From contig JAJJXM010000021.1 of the NCBI GenBank assembly GCA_024516155.1, positions 682,001 through 746,000 of the forward strand: 64,000 nucleotides of DNA. Reading direction: 5' to 3'. The position numbers and the translations under genes are program-made. The DNA is from Pyronema omphalodes. Taxonomy: Eukaryota > Ascomycota > Pezizomycetes > Pezizales > Pyronemataceae. The notes beneath the pieces were generated by a model. That model did not search any database. It was not told where the DNA came from and saw only the letters and a program-made list of their open reading frames with translations. Positions 55,574 to 64,000 of this stretch are shown piece after piece (positions within the stretch are counted from its first letter, which is position 1; each line of letters opens with the position of its first letter).

Positions 55574-57177
55574 TGTAAACCGGGGGTCCTAGGGTAATGG
55601 ACGGCCGGGTAACTCTCAAATTCCCGAAAGAAAAGAGAGAAGCAATAATTCCAAGAAGGGGAATTATTACTTCTCAAGGGAATTCTTCTAACGGAAAGTA
55701 GAGGTGATAACAGTTATAAGTTTAAACTCTCCTGTGTATCTCAGGGAGCGTTTCGAGAGTATCGGTTCTGGTGGTCGTTTCTTCAAGAGGGACGACCGGA
55801 GGTATTGTCTTGATTTGATGTAAGGTATAGATTTGATGGCGTCGGGTATTGACTTAAGAGAAGGCAATAACCCTTCGTGGGATGTGTGGTTGTATTCGGA
55901 ACAATGGTGATTGCGTTGCTGGATGATGGCTTCTTCGAGTGGGGGCTTTTGGCACTTTTATATTTTTCTTATCTTGAGCTCCCCACTCATATACCCTGCA
56001 AGCACTGTGCGGTGGGCGGAAGTGGAAGTACCATAAGACGTTGGTTGGCTACACCTAAACGTGATTTTTCCACCATACAAAATGCAACTTTTGGTAAAAA
56101 CGCTAATATCGCGAATATACTTTAAGACATCCTCCGGGCCGTTATCCGGATGATGCCTTAGTCGTTTGCTATTGCCTAGACTTGATCTTTTCGTCGTTTG
56201 CACTTGATGTCATAAATAATAATAAGGCATCGGAATGCATTTCGAAGAATGTGCATTGCAGGACCGGCTGACGCGTTCCTGCAACTAACGTCGGACTTCG
56301 ATATCCGGTTGGCGATTCCGTCGCATCCGGTGAAGTCGTTTGTATGATCTGATGATGTCGTCATGGTCGGCAATAGACTGTGGGCCTTCCGGGGGTCCCG
56401 AATAGGAGGTGGTCCGATGGTCCGTTCATCGTTCGGTCGTCTCGTCATATCGGCAGTTCGAAGGTGCGTTTGCGAAGATAAGGTTTCCGGTGATAACTAC
56501 CCAAAGAGGTAATTAACTCCTTATCTCCTTCGGCCGACTAGACTCCGCTGTCGTAAGATGTTTTTCGGCTTATCCGGTTTCCTCCGTCAGTCAGGCGTAA
56601 TGCCTCGGTCACATATGACTATGTCTTCTTGTTTTACGGCAAAGTGTTTTGTGAATACATTATCCCATTTAACTTAAATACAGTTCTTTCCCTCCTAACC
56701 TTTCTATCCTCATCAACCTCGATATCTGTTTCCTGCGGTGACCTACTTGCGTCACATTCTCCTTTCTATTCGTATGTATATCTGGCCCGCCGGGTCTCTT
56801 AGTTCCACGACCCTTTCTGGACGGTTTTCTCGTATACGGCGGAAGAGGTGCGTTCGCTCAAAGGCTTCGGTAAGTCTTTGAGTGAGGCCCTAAGGTTATA
56901 AGTATTCCAGGTTTTTATCAGCGGCAGCGGTATGTTCCTCGAGGTATGGCTGCGCATTAGAAACCGCAGTCATTGATCGGAAACAGACCCACCTCGGGGG
57001 CTGCCCCGGGTTTCCCCGCCCTAGATGACGCTGACTTTTTCCCTGGCCCCCCATTATCCTACTTCCTGCGGGAAGTGGATGAAGGGTGGTTAGTAATAGC
57101 TCTCGCCTTTGGCTTGAGTTATTACTTAGGTAAGAATCCCCATTCTTTTAAATGTCTTATCGGGGTAGGGTATGACA
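55574..57177 (-). repeat. Gypsy-4 3' LTR
   Basis: 1604 bp. Minus-strand start TGTCATACCCTACCCCG, end CCCCGGTTTACA. TATAAAAG-type box on the minus strand near 55955-55962. Confidence 0.93.
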
Positions 57178-57427
57178 CCACCTCCCCCCTTATAAGATTT
57201 CGCCCCGAAATCACTAACAATGATTATAGTAATTCATGAACGGGGTCTTTTCTGATGAAGTCCTCCAGCCCCTTCATCCACCAACACGTTCTCATGATAA
57301 GACCATTAAAACCTCAGTGAGGAAAGGTATCTTATGATGATTTGGTTAAACGCGTTGGTCCCTCGGCATGCTTGGGTTCTCTGAGTGGAACTCGCGGAGA
57401 GATTCCAAGCCGCCTACTATGAAAGAT
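57178..57427 (-). other. Gypsy-4 3' untranslated region and displaced chromodomain end
   Basis: Contains the polypurine tract AGGGGGGAGGTGG next to the LTR. Just upstream, in another frame (about 57346-57460), the C-terminal residues GGLESLREFHSENP and MPRD occur, which belong to the Pol C-terminus before a frameshift. Confidence 0.65.
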
Positions 57428-60400
57428 TCATATGGTTCTTCGGTCTGATCTTTCTTCAAGGGGAAAGCCTTTCCATCTGACTCGGTAAAGTACTTTTCCT
57501 CTTGTTTTCCTACTTGAAATGATTTCTTCAATTTCCCATTCCTCATTGCCTTCGATGTCATCTGCTTCGTCGATGATCTGAAGGAGGTCCGGGGGCGGTC
57601 TGTTGCCGTTGTTGTAGGGCTCGAGCAGGGAAACGTGGAAGGTGTTGTGGATCTTCCATTTCCGGGGGAGAGATAAGCGCATCGCAGTTGGTGATACTAC
57701 TTTCTCTATGGCGAAGGGACCGTGCTTCTTGTGGTCAAGCTTGTCTTTTGGTCTCCTTGTTTGTATGTGTCGTCCGTCTAACATGACCAGATCTCCAACC
57801 TTAAATTCTGGGGCATCCTTTCGTTTAACGTCTGCATACTTGCGCATCCTTTCTTGTGTCGACTTCAAGTTCTGAATAAGTATGCCATGGACGGAGGTGA
57901 TATGGTTAATGAAGTTTTGTTCCTCATTTCGTTTCGTGTTTGATGATGCCGGGTTTGTGCATGCCGGATGTCTTCCGTAATTGGCGTAGAAGGGCGACAT
58001 GCCGGTGGCTTGAGTTATTGAATTGTTGTAGGCGAATTCAGCCATGGGTAGTAGGTCGACCCAATCATCCATTTCGTAGTTGATGAATGATCGGAGGTAT
58101 GCTTCGATGGTTTGATTGATTCGTTCAGTTTGCCCATCAGTTTGGGGATGGAAGGCAGTGCTCATTCTTGGGCGAACACCTAACACGCCTAAGAACTGTT
58201 TCCATTCCGTTGACGTGAATCTGGAGTCTCGGTCCGAGATTATATCTGTTGGGATGCCGTGGAATCTCCAAATCTCTTTTGCGAATATCTTGACTAGATG
58301 AGCAGCTGTTTTCTCATCTTTCTTGAGCGGGATGAAATGAGCCATCTTTGTGAATCTATCGATGATGACCCATAGTTGATCGCAACCATCGGAGAGCGGT
58401 AAGTCTGTTATAAAATCCATGGCGATTGATGTCCATGGAGCGTATGGAAGCTCGAGTGGTGAAAGCATTCCATAGGGTTTGTGTCGTGCTGTTTTGTCTC
58501 GTTGACATTCGTTACAGCTTCGGATGTATTCGATTATTTCCTGGTCCATCTTTGGCCACCAGAAATTTCGTCTTATCAATTCTATTGTTTTATCTTGGCC
58601 AAAGTGGCCTGCAATTTTACTATTGTGCTCTGTATGGAGGACCGCTTGTCGTGCATTCAGTGGGACCCAGAGTAATCCCCTGCGGTATAATAGACCGTTC
58701 CTTTCTTCTAATAATCCTTCCGTCCTAGCCTTTTCTTTTCCTTGGTGATCCTTCGCGCTTCCATCCAAACTCCTTAAAGCCTGCTGGTATGCCGCGTCCT
58801 TCTTTCCTGCTTCCCTTATATCCATTTCAAATTCCTTTGTCCATCTAGATACTGCCGTTGACAGATATTCTAGTTGAACAGCCGAACAACAAAAAACCAT
58901 TCCTTCTCCTCCTGTACTGATTGCTGAAATTGTGTCAAAGTGTTTCTCTTTCAGGATCGTCTGTACAGGCTGATCTCCATCTCCCCCCTTTTCAGGGCGG
59001 TACTCCGGGCGCCTAGACAATGCATCTGGCTTGCCATTACTTGTTCCTTTTCGATAAAAAATTTTGAAGTCCACGCCAGCCAATTCCTGAGCCCAGCGTG
59101 CCTGCCTTCGGTTGAGCACTTTAGTTGTCATAAAGTACTCGAGGTTTTTATGGTCGGTGTATACCTGAACCATGTGTAAGGATCCCTCCAGATATCGTCT
59201 CCAAACCTTGAAGCAGTCAACAATCGCTAGTAATTCCTTGTCGTGAATTTCGTAGTTGATTTCTGCTGGGGAGAACTTTCTGGAATGAAAGGCGACAGGG
59301 TGTAATTTGTTATCCTCGCCCTTTTGTGACAGAGTTGCGCCTAATGCGAAATCTGAAGCATCGGTTTCAACAATACATTCGCGCTGAGGGTCAAAATGTG
59401 TGAGGATCGGTGCTGTTGTGAAGCATTTCTTGAGTCTTTCAAATGCTGTTGTCATGTTTTCGGTCCAAACCCAGTCTTTTGGTGAACCTTTCGTTGAGTC
59501 GCTTAAGGGTTTTGCAATCTTCGAGAATCCGGTAATGAAACGGCGGTAAAAGTTGGCGAATCCGATGAATGATTGAACGCCCTTCAAATTAGTTGGCCGC
59601 TGCCAATCTTGAATGGTCTGAACCTTATCCTGAGCCATTTCAATTCCGTCTTGTGAAATGACATAGCCTAAGAAATCAACTTTGGATGTTGACCAGAAAC
59701 ACTTGTCCTGAGAAATAGCCAGGCCGTTTTCTGCAAGTCGTTTCAGGACATCTAGGACTAGTCGGTCGTGCTCTTCCTCGGTTTCGGCATATATGAGAAT
59801 GTCGTCCAGGTAGACAATGAGGCCTTGGTCGAGTAAGTCTCGGAATATGTGATTCATCATATTCTGGAAAGTTGCCGGTGCATTGGAGAGTCCAAATGGC
59901 ATCACTGTGTATTCGTACAGCCCATATCTGGTTTTGAAGGCTGTCTTCCATTCGTCTCCGGGCTTTATCCTGATTAGGTTATAGCCGTTTTTGAGATCAA
60001 TTTTGGTGAAGATTTTGGCACCGCGAACTCGATCCTGTAGTTCGGTCATGATCGGTAAGGGGTACCGGTTTGCTATGGTCACTTTATTTAAGCCCCGGTA
60101 ATCGACACAAAGTCGTAGTCCTCTGCCATGGGGTTTTGGGACGAAGATGATTGGTGCCGCTGCTGGGGATTTTGAATGTCTAATTTTACCGAGTTCCAAC
60201 ATTTCTTTTAGATATTTCCGAAGTTCCGTGAGCTCGGCTTCGTTCAAGGGGTACATTGGTCCCCATGGCGGCTGTTCCCCTTCCTTGAGGTCGATTGCAT
60301 GATCGTATGGCTTATGATCCGGTAGTTTGTCCGCTAGTTCCTTTCCTAAGACCTCGCATAGGGGCCGGAACTTATCAGGTATGATGCAGGCTGGGTTGAT

Positions 60401-61075
60401 GTCGGTTGCGTCTGAAGTAACAGCGGCAACATACCCAATCACTGTGGCATCTTCATTGAATAGGATGTCTGGATCCAACGAGAGCGAGAATTCTTGTGCT
60501 GCGGCTAGCGTGCAGTGTTGTTTGCAGAAGTTGGTATCCAAGGTAATGTCGTCGGGATTTCCCCAAAAGTGGTTCGGTTGGTGTTTTGCCATCCACCAAC
60601 AGGGCAGGATGATGTCCGTTCCTGCTTCTAACGGCATGATTTCGAAAGTTTCTCTTGTGTAATGCTGTCGGTATTGTAAGAGAAGGGAATGTGTGAAAGC
60701 CTGTCCAGCCTCACGTAGTGCAGATCCGTCTGCTCCATTGATGCGTAAGGGGTGGTTTCGATTGATGTGGGGCAGATTATGTCTTGCTACAAATGTCGAA
60801 CTGATAATAGGGATTGCTGCTCCAGTATCAAACATTGTCCGAACGCAGAACACCCGTTCCCCTGGTACTGATATGTTCATTTTGACTATGGGCCGTGGCC
60901 CGGACTTTGGGGGTTCATTTTCAACTTTTTTCATGAGTTTAGCCTTTTTACTGTGTTTTTGAGGGTTTTGTGTTTTTGTCCGTTTAACGCCGCAAATCGA
61001 AAGATGTCTATGGTTCAATGCGTCTTGATCTGGTTGACCGTGCTTGCGCATCGTAGCCGGTCTTGTTAGTTTAAA
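57428..61075 (-). CDS. Gypsy-4 Pol polyprotein
   Basis: About 1215 residues from the frameshift site. Protease FDTGAAIPIISS, RT ([31 protein letters not shown]), RNase H (VETDASDFALGATLSQ; HDKELLAIVD), integrase zinc finger (H..H; CNECQRDK), DDE core (MDFITDLPLSDGCDQ; IISDRDSRFTS; FHPQTDGQTERINQ), GPY/F-like module (KKHGPFAIEKV; NTFHVSLLEPY) and the start of a chromodomain (EWEIEEIISSRK; VLYRVRWKGFPLEE). It then ends RSDRRTI at 57428, while the rest of the chromodomain continues in another frame, so a recent indel truncates it. Reading frame otherwise clean. Confidence 0.93.
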   Translation of the reverse strand, partial: FKLTRPATMRKHGQPDQDALNHRHLSICGVKRTKTQNPQKHSKKAKLMKKVENEPPKSGPRPIVKMNISVPGERVFCVRTMFDTGAAIPIISSTFVARHNLPHINRNHPLRINGADGSALREAGQAFTHSLLLQYRQHYTRETFEIMPLEAGTDIILPCWWMAKHQPNHFWGNPDDITLDTNFCKQHCTLAAAQEFSLSLDPDILFNEDATVIGYVAAVTSDATDINPACIIPDKFRPLCEVLGKELADKLPDHKPYDHAIDLKEGEQPPWGPMYPLNEAELTELRKYLKEMLELGKIRHSKSPAAAPIIFVPKPHGRGLRLCVDYRGLNKVTIANRYPLPIMTELQDRVRGAKIFTKIDLKNGYNLIRIKPGDEWKTAFKTRYGLYEYTVMPFGLSNAPATFQNMMNHIFRDLLDQGLIVYLDDILIYAETEEEHDRLVLDVLKRLAENGLAISQDKCFWSTSKVDFLGYVISQDGIEMAQDKVQTIQDWQRPTNLKGVQSFIGFANFYRRFITGFSKIAKPLSDSTKGSPKDWVWTENMTTAFERLKKCFTTAPILTHFDPQRECIVETDASDFALGATLSQKGEDNKLHPVAFHSRKFSPAEINYEIHDKELLAIVDCFKVWRRYLEGSLHMVQVYTDHKNLEYFMTTKVLNRRQARWAQELAGVDFKIFYRKGTSNGKPDALSRRPEYRPEKGGDGDQPVQTILKEKHFDTISAISTGGEGMVFCCSAVQLEYLSTAVSRWTKEFEMDIREAGKKDAAYQQALRSLDGSAKDHQGKEKARTEGLLEERNGLLYRRGLLWVPLNARQAVLHTEHNSKIAGHFGQDKTIELIRRNFWWPKMDQEIIEYIRSCNECQRDKTARHKPYGMLSPLELPYAPWTSIAMDFITDLPLSDGCDQLWVIIDRFTKMAHFIPLKKDEKTAAHLVKIFAKEIWRFHGIPTDIISDRDSRFTSTEWKQFLGVLGVRPRMSTAFHPQTDGQTERINQTIEAYLRSFINYEMDDWVDLLPMAEFAYNNSITQATGMSPFYANYGRHPACTNPASSNTKRNEEQNFINHITSVHGILIQNLKSTQERMRKYADVKRKDAPEFKVGDLVMLDGRHIQTRRPKDKLDHKKHGPFAIEKVVSPTAMRLSLPRKWKIHNTFHVSLLEPYNNGNRPPPDLLQIIDEADDIEGNEEWEIEEIISSRKTRGKVLYRVRWKGFPLEERSDRRTI
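61036..61075 (-). promoter_or_regulatory. -1 frameshift signal TTTAAAC in Gypsy-4
   Basis: Gag ends GAT TTA AAC TAA, so T TTA AAC (61069-61075) is a slippery heptamer in the right phase, directly before the Gag stop. Six bases downstream GACCG (61058-61062) can pair with CGGTC (61036-61040) around an inner TGC-GCAA-GCA hairpin. The -1 frame continues as LTRPATMRKH into Pol. Confidence 0.75.
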
Positions 61076-63405
61076 TCCGAATGTTCGGATCTGATTTCCC
61101 AAACACGGGGAGATTCTGGTGAACCCGGCGCGACCGCGGCTACCTGCTTAGCCTTCTTGGTGGGTCGCTCCTCTTCGGATTCCTCATCGTCAGCTTCATC
61201 GTCGGTTGATCTTGCTCTTTTCTTTCGGTTCACCGCAGCCACTTTTGCTGCAAGTTCGGTACCTTGGGAGGTCTTCTTCGCGAAACATTCCAATGTGTGA
61301 TGGCTGGAACGTCCGCATCTCCAACAGGATGCCTTATCCGCCTTATACTGATCGATTTCAGATTGTGGCACACCGACCAATGCGTCCCGGGTGCTCTGAA
61401 ACTTCTTCTCCTTTGGTTTGTTGGAGGTTGAGGGCCTATCCCTCTGGTTATCCTTGGATTTCTGGTGGCGTCCTTTATCTTTCTCATTCTTCCTTGTAGA
61501 CCTATCTTTTTCCGGCTGGAAATCGATTTGTTGTAGGAGTGGATTCTCCTTTCGATTCTTCTCGTTTTCTCTGTTGGTGGCCTTCTTTACAAGGGCGGCC
61601 TTGAAGAGTTCGAATGACGGGTCGTATAGATCTTCGGTCAGATCCGTCGCTGCTCGGACGACCTCGTCTTCGAAGGACTGAGCATACATCTCTCGGAGAA
61701 CCTCTCCCTGAAGCTGCGCCTTCTCCTGGTAGATCGACATCCGGATTCCCCACTGGTCGGCGGGAAGCCCGGTCTTGTGCCAGCCCGGGAGGTGTTTCCA
61801 ACGAAGCTTGTTCATTTTCGCGGTGTAGTTCCGCCTCTCATGTGGGTCGCGGAAGTATTGAGTCATTGCCGCCGCGTAGGTTTCCCAGTTGTCTTGTTGC
61901 TTAGAGGACTCCCATGTGTCGACGCGATTCTGATGCCATTGGCGTGCATCGCCCTTGAGGAAGGATCCAAGCCAGTGGATCTTTTGAAGGTCCGTTTGAT
62001 AGTCAATCGCTCGGACTGTCATAAACTCCTTAACGGCCTTGAACCATGGCATGAACTCTGCCTTTTCTCCAGAAAATGATTCTGGCTCTTTCATCTTAGG
62101 AGCTTTCCCAACGACTACGGGTGCCCTGTTTTTTGACACCCTATTCTTCTTATCCTTTTTGCGCAGCTGCTGAATGTATCGCCGAATTTCCTTTGGGACT
62201 TGTTCGGCATACCTTGGTGCAGAGTCTGAATCAGAATCGGAGGATTCAGAGCTGCTGCTGTCAGGTGGAGGAGGAGGAGGGGGTATACGTCCGTTTGGTG
62301 GACTGCTTCCCCGTCTAGAACCTCTTCGGGAGGCTTGGATGGATCCCCGTCCATTTCGTTCATTTGGCCTAGGAGGAATTGGCGGTGGCAGATTATAAAG
62401 GAGGTCATCATCTCCCTGGTCGTCGGGTTCGGAATTGGTCATGTCGTGGTCACTCTCCGGTGAAGGGGCCCGACCATCTCTGCAACGTCCTTGGATCACT
62501 TCACTGATTAGTGACGCTACATCTGCTTGCCTACCCGGGCCTGCAACCCTTTTGACCTGCTCCTGTAATTCCAGCTCAATGGCCTTCCACTTGTTGTCGA
62601 AAGCGGCCTGTAATTCTTCTCTTTCGCGTTGACTTGCCGCGGCGGCCTCGTCTTGTTGTTTCTTCAGACGATCATGATCAGCCTGTTGTCGTTTCTGGAG
62701 CTGTGAAAGGCGGTCCATTTCCTTTCGGACTCTCTTTTTCTCGTCCGCTAAGTCCGCCTTTAATGCAGCTTCCTTATCTTTCAACTCCTGCTTGTCTTTG
62801 GCCATCCGGGCCTCCAGGTCCTTTTCCTTTTGTCGTAATTCTGCTGCCCATCGTTCGCAGCTGGCGTTCCATTCCTCCTGTTTTGTGGCTTCCGCTCGAT
62901 AGTAAGCCATAATGATTTGTTGATTGTTTTCTAATTTCTCGGTATACGCCTCTAGGGTCACCTGTCGATGGACTTCGTCATTGACCCGAGTGATTTGGAG
63001 GTCCTCCATTTGTCGTTGAAGCTGAGTGTATGCTTCGGCGACCTCCATAAATTGGCGGTTGGTGAGGTTGAATTGGGCATTCACCGCATTACCCATCTGT
63101 TGTTGTGTTTGTTGCAAGGCTTGGTCCAAGTTGACTTGGATGTTTTCGTATGCCGTTTGCATATTCATGAACATCCGGATTGCATCACCCTCGTCGTTCT
63201 GGATTTGGCCGCGTAAGTTGCTGATGTCTACAGCAGTACGAGCCAGTTGTCTCATCAGGTCCTCAGCCCATGATGGGATGCTCGGGATACTGATGGAATC
63301 TGGTAACCCACTCATTTCTACCTCATTGCTGGAGTTGTCGGGGTCAGCACTGAGGAGAGCCCATGAAGGGAGGGGCTGGAATTCGTATTCCATAAGTTCA
63401 GCCAT
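61066..63405 (-). CDS. Gypsy-4 Gag
   Basis: 779 residues, much longer than Gypsy-1 Gag. Residues about 60-300 form a long coiled coil rich in Gln, Glu and Lys. A proline/serine-rich acidic hinge follows (about 310-410), then the Gag core beginning MKEPESFSGEKAEFMPWFKA (about 440-620), a basic linker and one CCHC knuckle CWRCGRSSHHTLEC near residue 717. It ends with an acidic tail and the frameshift site. Intact. Confidence 0.92.
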   Translation of the reverse strand: MAELMEYEFQPLPSWALLSADPDNSSNEVEMSGLPDSISIPSIPSWAEDLMRQLARTAVDISNLRGQIQNDEGDAIRMFMNMQTAYENIQVNLDQALQQTQQQMGNAVNAQFNLTNRQFMEVAEAYTQLQRQMEDLQITRVNDEVHRQVTLEAYTEKLENNQQIIMAYYRAEATKQEEWNASCERWAAELRQKEKDLEARMAKDKQELKDKEAALKADLADEKKRVRKEMDRLSQLQKRQQADHDRLKKQQDEAAAASQREREELQAAFDNKWKAIELELQEQVKRVAGPGRQADVASLISEVIQGRCRDGRAPSPESDHDMTNSEPDDQGDDDLLYNLPPPIPPRPNERNGRGSIQASRRGSRRGSSPPNGRIPPPPPPPDSSSSESSDSDSDSAPRYAEQVPKEIRRYIQQLRKKDKKNRVSKNRAPVVVGKAPKMKEPESFSGEKAEFMPWFKAVKEFMTVRAIDYQTDLQKIHWLGSFLKGDARQWHQNRVDTWESSKQQDNWETYAAAMTQYFRDPHERRNYTAKMNKLRWKHLPGWHKTGLPADQWGIRMSIYQEKAQLQGEVLREMYAQSFEDEVVRAATDLTEDLYDPSFELFKAALVKKATNRENEKNRKENPLLQQIDFQPEKDRSTRKNEKDKGRHQKSKDNQRDRPSTSNKPKEKKFQSTRDALVGVPQSEIDQYKADKASCWRCGRSSHHTLECFAKKTSQGTELAAKVAAVNRKKRARSTDDEADDEESEEERPTKKAKQVAAVAPGSPESPRVWEIRSEHSDLN

Positions 63406-63460
63406 GTCGTAATATGGTGGCTGATAACTACTTCTCGATTCACTCGGTGAGGTATATGAG

Positions 63461-63470
63461 TAAACTTATA
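63461..63470 (-). promoter_or_regulatory. Gypsy-4 candidate primer-binding site
   Basis: On the minus strand TATAAGTTTA starts one base after the 5' LTR and is complementary to TAAACTTATA inside the LTR (63613-63622 and 55715-55724). The match is shorter, and the nearest good TATA box (63853-63860) is about 230 bp upstream, so this is weaker than in Gypsy-1 and Gypsy-3A. Confidence 0.5.
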
Positions 63471-63471
63471 G

Positions 63472-64000
63472 TGTAAACCGGGGGTCCTAGGGTAATGGAC
63501 GGCCGGGTAACTCTCAAATTCCCGAAAGAAAAGAGAGAAGCAATAATTCCAAGAAGGGGAATTATTACTTCTCAAGGGAATTCTTCTAACGGAAAGTAGA
63601 GGTGATAACAGTTATAAGTTTAAACTCTCCTGTGTATCTCAGGGAGCGTTTCGAGAGTATCGGTTCTGGTGGTCGTTTCTTCAAGAGGGACGACCGGAGG
63701 TATTGTCTTGATTTGATGTAAGGTATAGATTTGATGGCGTCGGGTATTGACTTAAGAGAAGGCAATAACCCTTCGTGGGATGTGTGGTTGTATTCGGAAC
63801 AATGGTGATTGCGTTGCTGGATGATGGCTTCTTCGAGTGGGGGCTTTTGGCACTTTTATATTTTTCTTATCTTGAGCTCCCCACTCATATACCCTGCAAG
63901 CACTGTGCGGTGGGCGGAAGTGGAAGTACCATAAGACGTTGGTTGGCTACACCTAAACGTGATTTTTCCACCATACAAAATGCAACTTTTGGTAAAAACG
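63472..64000 (-). repeat. Gypsy-4 5' LTR, cut by the window edge
   Basis: Begins (plus strand) TGTAAACCGGGGG and follows 55574 onward with no difference I can see, up to the window end. Confidence 0.93.

Larger units (their letters stand above)
55574..64000 (-). mobile_element. Gypsy-4: near-complete young Ty3/gypsy element
   Basis: 3' LTR 55574-57177, pol 57428-61075, gag 61066-63405, and 5' LTR from 63472 running past the window edge. The visible parts of the two LTRs look identical over more than 500 bp, indicating very recent insertion. Inserted in Gypsy-3B; left flank CTCGG. Gag is intact and Pol is open except for a late frameshift in the chromodomain. Confidence 0.93.

Overview
The window looks like an accessory, transposon-dense region of a filamentous ascomycete genome. 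The evidence is a NACHT-ankyrin NLR gene with short introns (49-154 nt) and CTAAT/CTAAC branch points, a small Fmp46-type gene with a 64-nt intron, chromodomain Ty3/gypsy elements, a Tad1-like LINE, a Ty1/copia element and TTAGGG-type telomeric motifs. A Pezizomycete such as a truffle relative would fit, but that is a guess from gene style only.

Layout. 1-3.3 kb is one copy of a segmental duplication whose second copy lies at 20.0-23.3 kb; both carry a copia solo LTR and decayed coding remnants. 3.6-7.9 kb (minus) holds one host gene, an 8-exon NACHT NLR ending in ten near-identical ankyrin repeats. 8-18.4 kb has no gene I can support, but holds small mobile or repetitive units: a tRNA-derived SINE with a perfect 16-bp target duplication, a TTAA-flanked inverted-repeat element, a three-copy dispersed repeat, several micro/minisatellites, and a 1.8-kb element (13064-14871) with 18-bp terminal inverted repeats built largely of GTGTTTA/TAAACAC arrays. 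18.45-18.9 kb is the Fmp46-like gene.

From 23.3 kb to the right edge everything is nested retrotransposons. A Tad1-like LINE (plus) was hit by a copia element (minus). The copia was hit by Gypsy-1 (plus, TSD ACGTG) and by Gypsy-3A (plus). Gypsy-3A was hit by Gypsy-2 (minus, same family as Gypsy-1, TSD CAAAG). One deletion near 52.34 kb removed the 3' end of Gypsy-3A, the 5' end of copia and the middle of the LINE, fusing a gypsy integrase tail to the LINE reverse transcriptase. The LINE tail is interrupted by Gypsy-3B (minus), which is interrupted by Gypsy-4 (minus, apparently young), which runs off the window.

The retrotransposons show readable expression logic. The primer-binding sites are complementary to the element's own LTR (Tf1/sushi-type self-priming). 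Gag and Pol are joined by -1 frameshift signals (GGGAAAA plus hairpin in Gypsy-1/2, TTTAAAC in Gypsy-4). Gypsy-1/2 carry a conserved 56-codon leader ORF. The copia pol has a spliceosomal-type intron between integrase and reverse transcriptase. All identifications are by reading the sequence; no database search was run.
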